Source of the DNA: M55B175 sp964635265
GTDB taxonomy: Bacteria; Desulfobacterota; Desulfobacteria; Desulfobacterales; Desulfosalsimonadaceae
DNA length: 11,538 nt
Reading direction: 5' to 3'
Assembly (NCBI GenBank): GCA_964635265.1
Contig: CAZWNV010000097.1
Span: 1 to 11,538 of the forward strand
The notes under the pieces are model-generated. The model saw only the letters and a program-made list of their open reading frames with translations, had not been told where the DNA came from and did no database searches. The position numbers and the translations under genes were made by a program. This document shows, one piece after another, positions 1 to 7,109 of the stretch (within the stretch, counting starts at the first letter, position 1; every line of letters starts with the position of its first letter).

Positions 1-652
1 TATGCAGATTGGGCGGAAAAAGCCGCGGGGGAATGAAGCGGGCAACCCGGACGCCGTTTTTTTTCAACAGGGTGCCGGCCCTTGGGAAATAGTAGTATTC
101 GCCCACTCCGTCAATCAGCACCCGCACATCCAGGCCGCGCCGCACGGCCCGGGTAAGGGCGTCAATAAACTGGCGTCCGCTGTTATTGCTCTCAAATATA
201 TAGGTGGTAAGAAATACGTAATGCTCGGCCTGCTCGATGCTCTCCAGCATTTCCGGGTAAGCGGTTTCCCCGCCGGGCAGCAGGTCCACGCGGTTGCCGT
301 CCACCAGGGGAAGGCGGGTGACTTTATCGGATATACGGGCGATCTGCGCGTAGGATCGGGGCAGCCTCAATTCCGAGGCCGCAAGGGAAACCCCGGCGGC
401 CGCTTCCTCGTAGTCCTGCCGGGTATGGGCGGAGAAGCTCTCGCTCTTGCTCTCCAGCTTCCTGGCCCTCGTCTCTACCCGGTTGATGCCGAAAAGAAAA
501 TAGAGCAGGGCGCCTACAATCGGAAAAATCAGGCAGACGGCAATCCAGCCGAGCGCGGAGGAGGGGGTCTGTTTGTGCAGCAGGGCATGGCCGGCCGTCG
601 TCAGCGAAAGCAGTACGCTGAGAATAAAGTAGAAGTTGTGGATGATTTCCAT
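1..652 (-). CDS. cls: Cardiolipin synthase (PLD superfamily), N-terminal 217 residues, cut by window edge
   Basis: This should be a membrane phospholipase-D-superfamily cardiolipin synthase, which condenses two phosphatidylglycerols into cardiolipin and glycerol at the inner membrane. Seen: two hydrophobic segments (about residues 7-25 and 34-55) as in the PLDc_N domain. These are followed by a basic linker and the start of the first PLD domain, with the family phrases PGGET (126-130), YIFESNNSG (151-159), GLDVRVLIDGVG (173-184) and FIPPRLFPP (206-214). The first HKD catalytic motif normally follows within a few residues of where the window ends, so neither HKD motif is visible and activity cannot be judged. 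The start is ATG at 652, 9 bp after the helicase stop, with no good Shine-Dalgarno; translation is probably coupled to the helicase. The gene is the last visible member of the leftward cluster. Family assignment is strong; the exact subtype (ClsA-like rather than ClsB/C) rests on the two N-terminal membrane segments. Confidence 0.9.
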   Translation of the reverse strand, partial: MEIIHNFYFILSVLLSLTTAGHALLHKQTPSSALGWIAVCLIFPIVGALLYFLFGINRVETRARKLESKSESFSAHTRQDYEEAAAGVSLAASELRLPRSYAQIARISDKVTRLPLVDGNRVDLLPGGETAYPEMLESIEQAEHYVFLTTYIFESNNSGRQFIDALTRAVRRGLDVRVLIDGVGEYYYFPRAGTLLKKNGVRVARFIPPRLFPPNLH

Positions 653-661
653 GTCCGGGCG

Positions 662-2785
662 CTACAGCTCATGGCTTGCGGTTACAGGGTCTCGCAATAT
701 CAAGTCAATGGCATTGATCGCCGTTTCTGCAGCTTCTGGAAAAACATGGCCGATATTGCGAATATGGCGGAGATTGTCCGCGGTCCGCAGAATCAGCATA
801 GCCTGGTCGCCTTCAGCCATGCCGGAGGTCTCGAGCACTTTCTCCCACGGCACCCCCCTTGCCCATAAATAAAGGGTCAGGGCCGGCAGAAAATACAGGT
901 CCGGGGCATCAAAACCCTTGCGCAGCATCTCAATGGAAAACGGGTGCAGGCCTTTGTTCACCTGTTCGAATTGCTTCCACAGGGACTTGGGAATATCTTC
1001 GTGCGGTATCGCATCATCATCGGTTTCCCGCTCATTGACAAATGCCGCCATTATGCCGGCAAGGACCGCGGGGTCCGTGCTTGGAAACAGGCCCAGGCGG
1101 AAGCCTTCGGCTACCATCAGGGGATGATCGATCCGCAACTGCGAGGCCCACCGGCCTTTTTCCGTCAAGCGGGCATCTTCTGTAACGTATTCTTTTTCTT
1201 TTAAAAAGTCAAGGTGTCGGAGAAATTCCTTCCAAAGGCTGTCCGGATCGCTGCCGAAGATTTGTTTGAATTTTTTCTTCCGGCCGCGGCTGCTGAGCAG
1301 GTAGGTGGCAAAGGACTTGTCCAGCAGCACCTTTGCTTCCTCCGGCGTGTGCGAGAGCAGGAGGTTCAGGACCATGGAGAAGTTGATCTTGATCTGGCTG
1401 TAGACATCGGAGGCCTGGGCGTGAAAAAGCCGGGCCATCAGCCGGGTGTCCATGAATTTCGCCGGAAGCAGAACGGCAAACCCGATATTGTCCATGCCGC
1501 GGCGGCCGGCGCGTCCCGTCATCTGGTGGAACTCCGTGGGGTTCAGGGCCACAAATTCGCGGCCGTTGAACCGGTCCGAGTTCATGAACAGGATGGTGCG
1601 GGCCGGGAAGTTGACCCCGGCGGCCACTGTAGATGTGGCAAATACGGCATCCAGGAGGCCTTCGGTCATAAGGGTTTCGATCAACAGCTTCCAGGCGGGG
1701 AGCTGCCCGCTGTGATGGGCTGCCACTCCGCCATATCGCAAGTGCTTCATTTGCTTGTGGTCGGCAATGTGCGGGCTGTGTGCAATGAGTTCATCTATGC
1801 GCCGGCATCGCCTGTCTTTGCGCTCCGGGTCATCATTTACGGCCGTATCGGAGCATAGAAGCAGCGCATTGTCGCAGTCCGCACGGGATTTTAAAAAGAA
1901 GATGGCCGGCAGCAGCTGGTATTTGTGCAGTACCCGCAGGATTTCCCCCATTTTCGGTAGTTGATGGAACTGCCCGAACTGCGGGGCCTGCTTGTTGTTT
2001 AAGTATTTAAGGACTTTTTTATACAGCAGGAGGTTGCTTTTTTTCGATTTCTGACCCGAGAGCAGCGGAAACAGTGTACCGGAAGGATGCATGAAAATCG
2101 GGTACAGGGGCACCGGCCGCTTGGTCTCCGCAACCACGCGGCATGTTCTGCCGCGAATGGATTCCAGCCAGCCGGCAATCCTTTCGGCGTTTCCGATTGT
2201 CGCCGACAGAAGCAGCATGGGAATCCGCACGGGCATATAGATCATGGTCTCTTCCCACACCACGCCCCGGTCCTCATCTCCCAGATAATGGGCCTCGTCC
2301 AGAATGACAAACTCGGTGTCAATGTCCTCGCCCCGGTGCATGGCATCATAGAGCTGATTGCGCAGGATTTCCGTGGTCCCGACAATCAGCGGGGCATTGG
2401 GGTTTTCCTTGCGGTCGCCGGTGAGGATGCCGATATTGTCGGCTCCAAATATTTCGGCAAATTCATTGTACTTGGAATTGGTCAGCGCTTTGAGCGGAGA
2501 CGCATACCAGGCTCTTCCCTGGTTTTTCAAAGTTTGCCGAATGGCCTGCTCCGCAATCCATGTTTTGCCTGCTCCTGTGGGCGCAGTTACCAGGCAGTCC
2601 CCATAATTTATGGCCTCAATGGCCTGCTCCTGAAACGGATCCGGCTGGAAGGGCTTTTGATCAGGTACGCCGATGTCGGCAAAAATTTTTTTCAGCCTCT
2701 CGTCCGCCCCGGGCTTTAATTTTTTTTGTGCGGCTTTTTTCTTCTTATACGGTTTGCGCGGTGGACGTCGTTTGGTTTCAGTCAT
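662..2785 (-). CDS. Ski2-like DEAH-box superfamily 2 helicase
   Basis: This is an ATP-dependent superfamily 2 helicase of about 707 residues, most like the Ski2/Mtr4-type group found in bacteria; RNA or structured nucleic acid is the likely substrate, but this is inferred. Seen in order: a very basic N-terminal tail (residues 6-24, many K/R), motif I APTGAGKT (68-75), motif II DEAH (163-166), motif III SAT (194-196), the conserved STVAAGVNFP (385-394), motif VI QMTGRAGRR (421-429) and a helical C-terminal domain (about 470-700). All catalytic motifs are intact. The start taken is ATG at 2785; a TTG one codon upstream (2788) is possible. The ATG overlaps the end of the cooC-like gene by 8 bp (ATG 2785-2783, TGA 2780-2778), and the Shine-Dalgarno is weak, which suggests translational coupling. 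The stop is TAG at 664-662. No specific biological pathway can be read from the sequence. Confidence 0.9.
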   Translation of the reverse strand: MTETKRRPPRKPYKKKKAAQKKLKPGADERLKKIFADIGVPDQKPFQPDPFQEQAIEAINYGDCLVTAPTGAGKTWIAEQAIRQTLKNQGRAWYASPLKALTNSKYNEFAEIFGADNIGILTGDRKENPNAPLIVGTTEILRNQLYDAMHRGEDIDTEFVILDEAHYLGDEDRGVVWEETMIYMPVRIPMLLLSATIGNAERIAGWLESIRGRTCRVVAETKRPVPLYPIFMHPSGTLFPLLSGQKSKKSNLLLYKKVLKYLNNKQAPQFGQFHQLPKMGEILRVLHKYQLLPAIFFLKSRADCDNALLLCSDTAVNDDPERKDRRCRRIDELIAHSPHIADHKQMKHLRYGGVAAHHSGQLPAWKLLIETLMTEGLLDAVFATSTVAAGVNFPARTILFMNSDRFNGREFVALNPTEFHQMTGRAGRRGMDNIGFAVLLPAKFMDTRLMARLFHAQASDVYSQIKINFSMVLNLLLSHTPEEAKVLLDKSFATYLLSSRGRKKKFKQIFGSDPDSLWKEFLRHLDFLKEKEYVTEDARLTEKGRWASQLRIDHPLMVAEGFRLGLFPSTDPAVLAGIMAAFVNERETDDDAIPHEDIPKSLWKQFEQVNKGLHPFSIEMLRKGFDAPDLYFLPALTLYLWARGVPWEKVLETSGMAEGDQAMLILRTADNLRHIRNIGHVFPEAAETAINAIDLILRDPVTASHEL

Positions 2786-3539
2786 CAAATTTTTTTATAA
2801 TATCCAATATCTTGTTTTTGGTTTCGGATTCCGTGTCATAAGGGGAGATCCCGTTTAAGTCCGCTTCAATCAGTGCGTCGTCATAGGGCAGAAACCCCAG
2901 GAAGTCAAAGTCGCTCAAATACTGCTGCAGATACTGTTCATCCTTTTGGCTGCGGATTTTGTTGCCAACCAGGGAAATCGTGTTCAGCCCGATTTCCCCG
3001 GCCAGGGTCCGGATATGCTCTGCCGTGTCAATGCTGCGGCGGCCGGGCTCCACAACCACCACCAGCCGGTCCACCGCCTGGGCGGTGGCGCGGCCGAGAT
3101 GCTCGATCCCGGCTTCCATGTCCATGACGACCAACTCGTCGCGCGCCAGTACAATATGTGTGATAAGGGCTTTTAAAAGCGTGCTTTCCGGGCAGATGCA
3201 GCCGGACCCCCCTTTTTTTACACCACCCAGGCGCATGAGTTTGATGTTGTCCATGCTGGCGGAGAGCGCATCCGGCAGATCGTCCACCTTGGGATTGAGC
3301 TTGAAAAACCCGCCGATGGTGCCTGGTTTGGCCTCTGTCCGCTCAAATACCAGGTCTTTCATTTCGGCTATCGGGGTGATGGATTCCGCATCGGCGATTC
3401 CCACCGCGGAGGCCAGGTTGGCGTCCGGGTCCGCATCTATGGCCAGCACCTTTTTGTTGCGTTCACTGAGCGCCCGGATCATCATTGCTGCAAATGTGGT
3501 TTTGCCCACGCCTCCCTTGCCGCTGATCGCAATCTTCAT
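2778..3539 (-). CDS. CooC/AcsF-like P-loop ATPase (putative Ni-enzyme maturation chaperone)
   Basis: This is a MinD/SIMIBI-class P-loop ATPase of 253 residues resembling CooC/AcsF, which help insert nickel into carbon monoxide dehydrogenase or acetyl-CoA synthase. Seen: deviant Walker A GKGGVGKT (residues 8-15), the family-typical AIDADPDANLASAVG (33-47), a CXC pair (C114 and C116 in GSGCICPE), which in CooC1 lies at the dimer interface and binds metal, a Walker B-like VVMDMEAG (137-144), and VVVEPGRRS (161-169). The start chosen is ATG at 3539, because AAGGA sits about 6 bases upstream and the P-loop begins at residue 7. An open frame continues 36 codons further upstream but lacks family resemblance. 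The gene leads the minus-strand cluster and overlaps the helicase start by 8 bp. No CODH or ACS subunit gene is in this window, so the client enzyme is unknown. Members of this family also occur away from CODH genes. Confidence 0.85.
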   Translation of the reverse strand: MKIAISGKGGVGKTTFAAMMIRALSERNKKVLAIDADPDANLASAVGIADAESITPIAEMKDLVFERTEAKPGTIGGFFKLNPKVDDLPDALSASMDNIKLMRLGGVKKGGSGCICPESTLLKALITHIVLARDELVVMDMEAGIEHLGRATAQAVDRLVVVVEPGRRSIDTAEHIRTLAGEIGLNTISLVGNKIRSQKDEQYLQQYLSDFDFLGFLPYDDALIEADLNGISPYDTESETKNKILDIIKKFDD

Positions 3540-3556
3540 TGGATGTCCTTTCCCGT

Positions 3557-3593
3557 CCCGGAATGCCGGGCTATGGTTGTCTTCCATACCGGC
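3557..3593 (-). promoter_or_regulatory. Two mutually exclusive hairpins in the leader of the cooC-like gene
   Basis: On the minus strand the leader of the cooC-like gene can form either of two hairpins sharing one segment. One pairs 3589-3593 (plus 3584-3587) with 3565-3569 (plus 3573-3576). The other pairs 3566-3570 with 3557-3561 around a 4-base loop. The second ends about 7 bases before the AAGGA ribosome binding site. There is no following U-tract, so neither is an intrinsic terminator. A regulatory role is inference only, since GC-rich leaders form such pairs by chance. Confidence 0.3.
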
Positions 3594-3629
3594 GTACAGG
3601 GGTACGAATCTGCAATTCAAAAATTGGCA

Positions 3630-3658
3630 TTGATTTTCCAGATGCAAATCTATATCAT
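3630..3658 (+). promoter_or_regulatory. Candidate sigma-70 promoter for the U32 gene
   Basis: TTGATT (3630-3635) and TATCAT (3653-3658) are separated by 17 bases, matching 4/6 and 5/6 of the sigma-70 consensus, with a start of transcription expected near 3665. The region is clearly AT-richer than its surroundings. A weaker minus-strand pair, TTGCTC (3677-3672) and TATAGA (3654-3649) with a 17-base spacer, overlaps it and could serve the cooC-like gene. If both are real, the divergent promoters share -10 sequence and would compete for polymerase. Confidence 0.45.
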
Positions 3659-3662
3659 CCTA

Positions 3663-3675
3663 GCTCCTTTGGAGC
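3663..3675. repeat. Small perfect inverted repeat at the expected U32 start site
   Basis: GCTCC (3663-3667) and GGAGC (3671-3675) form a perfect 5-bp inverted repeat around TTT, exactly at the predicted transcription start of the U32 gene. It also lies inside the candidate minus-strand promoter. It could be an operator half-site pair or a 5'-end stabilising hairpin. It is too short to be sure. Confidence 0.25.
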
Positions 3676-3717
3676 AAGAAGATAATCAATTATTTAAATA
3701 AATTAAACGAGGCCCGC

Positions 3718-5727
3718 GTGCCTATGAACGATAATTCCCCCCAGACAGCCGCCCGCGGCAGCACCGCCGGACCGGAAATCCTGGCGCCGGCGGGCAGCCG
3801 CGCGGCGTTTTTGGCCGCTCTTGCCGCAGGGGCAGATGCGGTGTATTGCGGCCTGAAACAGTTCTCCGCCCGGATGGCTGCGGAGAACTTTTCCATCCAG
3901 GAGCTGGCCGCCTTGACAGGCCTGGCCCACGAGCGGGATACCGCCGTATATGTCGCCATCAACTCCCTGGTAAAATCCGATGAACTCGATGAGGCGGGCA
4001 GGCTTCTGGATCAGCTCAACCGCCATGCGCGGCCTGACGGCCTGATCATCCAGGATGCGGCGCTTTTGGTTCTGGCCCGGCAGGTCGGCTACAGGGGGGA
4101 GATCCATCTCTCCACCCTCGCCAATTTGAGTTTTCCCGGGGCATTGCAGATTGCCGGCAGTCTGCCGGGGGTTACACGCGTGGTTCTGCCCCGGGAATTG
4201 AGCATTGACGAAATCCGCGGGATGGCGGCGGAGTGCCCGGCGGATCTCTCCCTTGAGGTGTTTGTGCACGGGGCTCTTTGCTATGCTGTATCCGGCAGAT
4301 GTTACTGGAGCAGCTATCTGGGCGGGAAAAGCGGCCTGCGGGGGCGCTGCGTGCAGCCCTGCCGCAGGATGTATGAACAGAAGGGGCAGCGCCAGCGCTA
4401 TTTTTCCTGCCAGGATCTGTGGCTGGATGTTCTGGCCCGCCTGCCGGCGGAAATTCCCCAGGTTTCCGCCTTAAAGATCGAGGGCCGGAAAAAGGGCCCC
4501 CATTATGTATACTACACCACCGCCGCCTATAAGCTGATCCGGGATTATCCGCAGGACAGGGAGATGAAGAAAACCGCCGCCGAGTACCTGGACTATGCGC
4601 TGGGACGCACGGGCACCCATTATTATTTTCTGCCGCAGCGCCCTTTTTCCCCTGTCGGCGGACAGGAGCATACAGGCTCCGGAATGCTTGTGGGAAAAAT
4701 TCAGGGACCGAGAACAAAACCTTATCTTGCCCCCCGGATCGCCCTGTTTCGCAATGATCTGCTGCGGATAGGCTATGAAGACGAGTCCTGGCACCAGACT
4801 TACCGGATAAACAAGAACGTGCCCAAAAAGGGGAACCTGTATTTGCGCTTCGGTGAGAAAGAGCGCCCGAGAAACGGCACACAGGTTTTTCTGATTGATC
4901 GGCGGGAAGGAGAACTCGACGCGGAGATCGCTGACCTGGAAAAAAAACTGCAGGCCATTTCCACCCGGGAGCCCGGCAAAAGCCGTTTCCGTGCAGATCG
5001 GCCGCAGCGGGCAATACAGCAGTTTCAGCCATTTGAAATGCGTGTTGGCAGAACTCTTCCGGAGAAACTGCCCGAGAGCACTGTACACGCAGGTGTATGG
5101 CTTACACCAGGAGAGCCGGCGCCGGATTTTTCCAGCAATTATCGCATCTGGTACTGGCTGCCGCCTGTGCTCTGGCCAAACGAAGAAGCCGAGCTTTCCC
5201 GTTTGCTCGCCCAGGCCCTTGCCAAGCGGTGCCGCAATTTTGTGCTAAATGCCCCCTGGCAGATCATGCTGTTTCCGGATGACGCCAGGCTGCGGCTATG
5301 GGCGGGGCCTTTCTGCAACGTGGCCAATGAGCTTTGCATTGAAATGCTGGCGTCCATGGGATTCTCGGGCGCTGTTGCAAGCCCTGAGCTGGCAAAGGCG
5401 GATTTTACGCGCCTGCCTGCCAGGAGCCCCCTTCCGCTGGGTATGGTGATTTCCGGAAACTGGCCGCTCTGCATCTCCCGTGCCGTATCCGAGGAGATCG
5501 TCCTGGATACCCCCTTTTCAAGCCCCAAGGGAGAGCAGGCATGGGTCTGCCGGATTGGCGGCAATTACTGGGTATATCCGAACTGGCCCATTCATTTGCC
5601 GTTTGTGCAGGAGCAGATGCAGAAAATCGGCTACCGCATGTTTGTCCATATCGAAGAGCCCGTGCCGCCTGCCGTACGGATCAAGAAGCGTCAGGGGCTG
5701 TGGAACTGGGATCTGGGGCTCAAGTAG
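3718..5727 (+). CDS. U32-family ("peptidase U32") protein, RlhA-like RNA hydroxylation factor
   Basis: This is a 669-residue U32 protein. Despite the name, studied members (RlhA, TrhP, UbiU/UbiV) are iron-sulfur proteins that support oxygen-independent hydroxylation of 23S rRNA, tRNA or ubiquinone. The length and two-part architecture fit RlhA (about 650 residues), which is needed for hydroxycytidine in 23S rRNA, better than the shorter tRNA or quinone paralogues. Seen: an N-terminal TIM-barrel-like domain starting EILAPAGS (20-27), the U32 signature FVHGALC..SGRC (182-195) and RGRCVQPCR (208-216), and ALKIEGRKKG (251-260). Cysteines 188, 195, 211, 215 and 231 are candidate 4Fe-4S ligands. 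A middle beta-rich segment and a helical linker precede a second, degenerate barrel domain (FCNVANELC and GFSGAVASPEL, about 530-560). GTG at 3718 is preferred as start because GAGG lies 5 bases upstream; ATG at 3724 is the alternative. The gene stands alone between divergent and convergent neighbours. RNA target is inferred. Confidence 0.88.
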   Translation: MPMNDNSPQTAARGSTAGPEILAPAGSRAAFLAALAAGADAVYCGLKQFSARMAAENFSIQELAALTGLAHERDTAVYVAINSLVKSDELDEAGRLLDQLNRHARPDGLIIQDAALLVLARQVGYRGEIHLSTLANLSFPGALQIAGSLPGVTRVVLPRELSIDEIRGMAAECPADLSLEVFVHGALCYAVSGRCYWSSYLGGKSGLRGRCVQPCRRMYEQKGQRQRYFSCQDLWLDVLARLPAEIPQVSALKIEGRKKGPHYVYYTTAAYKLIRDYPQDREMKKTAAEYLDYALGRTGTHYYFLPQRPFSPVGGQEHTGSGMLVGKIQGPRTKPYLAPRIALFRNDLLRIGYEDESWHQTYRINKNVPKKGNLYLRFGEKERPRNGTQVFLIDRREGELDAEIADLEKKLQAISTREPGKSRFRADRPQRAIQQFQPFEMRVGRTLPEKLPESTVHAGVWLTPGEPAPDFSSNYRIWYWLPPVLWPNEEAELSRLLAQALAKRCRNFVLNAPWQIMLFPDDARLRLWAGPFCNVANELCIEMLASMGFSGAVASPELAKADFTRLPARSPLPLGMVISGNWPLCISRAVSEEIVLDTPFSSPKGEQAWVCRIGGNYWVYPNWPIHLPFVQEQMQKIGYRMFVHIEEPVPPAVRIKKRQGLWNWDLGLK

Positions 5728-5738
5728 CCGTCCGGCTG

Positions 5739-7109
5739 TCAGGGTTTTCTCCAGGATCCATCCGCCAGATCAATTACCAGCTCGTTGTCCGGCGGCGCAA
5801 GATCCGTCCACCAGCCTTCTATCAGATCCTTCCGGAGGAAGGCCGCAAGTCTGCCCATAAGGCCGGTATTGCTGCTGTCGATCACCGTATCGGGTTTTTT
5901 TTCGTCCCCTGCCAGATGGGCCATATAGGCCCTGGCGATTTGCGGGCACAGCCGTTTTCGGGCGGCTTCGGGGATTTTGTATTTCTGCAGGGTTTTGTCG
6001 GCCAGCCGGATGGTGCTCTTGTAGGTAAAATCACGGGCGTAGGCGGCGAAATCTTCCCCCATGGAGGGGATGGTGGTGATGCGGCGGCTTGTAATGGTGC
6101 AGTTCTGATCTGCGGAGATATGGACCCGGCGATAGGGGCAGGGATAGGTAAGAAGCGAGCCGGTTTCCACATCAAATATATCCCGTGCCGGGGGCGCCAT
6201 TTTTTCCACCGTGATATCCTGGGCATGGAAGTGTCCGGTAAATACCAGTTGCACGCCGTAAGCGGCAAGCAGCCCGGCAACAGAGGCGCTGTTGTCCACG
6301 ACATATTCCCCGTAGTATTTTTCATTTTCCGGGTAATGCTCCACCAGTCCGTGGTGCATGCAGGCGATTACCTTTTTGCCCCTGCGTTTGGCCCGGATCA
6401 GCATGGACTCCATCCATTCAAGGGTCTCCGGGGAGAAGCGGCCGTCCACGTGCGGATGGCCGTCGCGCTTGTTTTCCCGCCACAGGCACGAGTCCAGGGC
6501 GAGGAGCCACAGGCCGGGCACAGGCTCGGCCAGGTAGCCAAGCGATGCCGGATCCTTTGCCAGGCACTGCTCGTAGCCGAAGGCGGCGTAGATATCCTGA
6601 AACTCTTTTGCAGTGACCGTGGGAACGCGCTTTTTGCCCTGCGGCGTATAGCGGTAGGCTTCTCCGTTTCGCACATCATGGTTGCCGGGAATGACAAAGA
6701 CCGGCAGGGAGGCATCCAGCCCGGCCAACTTCCGGGACACGGCTTTGTGGCTGGCCCGGCTGCCGTCCTTGGTCATGTCACCGCAGATCAGGACAAAATC
6801 GGCGCGCGCCCCCCGGATGTCAGATATCGCCGCTTCCAGGATTTCTTTGCTCTTTGTGAGCATCTTGCGGTCCATGGCAAGGTACTGCTGGAATGCCGGG
6901 CCTTCCATCCCCAGTTCGGGATGATAGTAGTGCGGGTCGGCCAGCACAATAAAGCGGGCCTCCGGGTAATCGGCGGCGGCTCGCGGGAGCTTTTCCAGAA
7001 AGCCCTTTTCGTGGTACCGGAATTGGCTGCCATCCAAGAGGCAGGCCGATCCGCTTAGGAGAAGCAGGCCGAACAGGATGGGCATCCATGCCCTGCAATG
7101 CTTACGCAT
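5739..7109 (-). CDS. Exported calcineurin-like metallophosphoesterase
   Basis: This is a 456-residue calcineurin-type metallophosphoesterase probably acting outside the cytoplasm; its substrate is unknown. Seen: a basic start and hydrophobic stretch (residues 1-22) ending in GSAC with Cys23, which could be a non-canonical lipobox or a plain Sec signal. The metal-binding motifs are complete: DPH (D58, H60), GDMT (D111), GNHD (N143, H144), MHHG (H252, H253) and GHFH (H293, H295). After the catalytic domain there are about 160 residues (296-456), mostly helical-looking, that match nothing I recognise. ATG at 7109 overlaps the 3' end of the upstream hybrid kinase by 8 bp, implying one transcript and coupled translation. 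The stop (5739-5741) is 11 bp from the convergent U32 stop with no clear terminator between them. Confidence 0.88.
   Translation of the reverse strand: MRKHCRAWMPILFGLLLLSGSACLLDGSQFRYHEKGFLEKLPRAAADYPEARFIVLADPHYYHPELGMEGPAFQQYLAMDRKMLTKSKEILEAAISDIRGARADFVLICGDMTKDGSRASHKAVSRKLAGLDASLPVFVIPGNHDVRNGEAYRYTPQGKKRVPTVTAKEFQDIYAAFGYEQCLAKDPASLGYLAEPVPGLWLLALDSCLWRENKRDGHPHVDGRFSPETLEWMESMLIRAKRRGKKVIACMHHGLVEHYPENEKYYGEYVVDNSASVAGLLAAYGVQLVFTGHFHAQDITVEKMAPPARDIFDVETGSLLTYPCPYRRVHISADQNCTITSRRITTIPSMGEDFAAYARDFTYKSTIRLADKTLQKYKIPEAARKRLCPQIARAYMAHLAGDEKKPDTVIDSSNTGLMGRLAAFLRKDLIEGWWTDLAPPDNELVIDLADGSWRKP

Noticed and set aside
2..868. Plus-strand open frame of 288 codons
   Set aside because: It lies antisense to the cardiolipin synthase and helicase genes, has no family resemblance, and is explained by GC-rich codon bias of the minus-strand genes.
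3540..3647. 36-codon upstream extension of the cooC-like ATPase
   Set aside because: The P-loop normally begins at residue 6-8; ATG 3539 has a good AAGGA site, and the extension shows no family similarity.
5728..5738. Bidirectional terminator between the convergent U32 and phosphoesterase genes
   Set aside because: Only 11 bases separate the stops, and no stem with a T-run is visible there.
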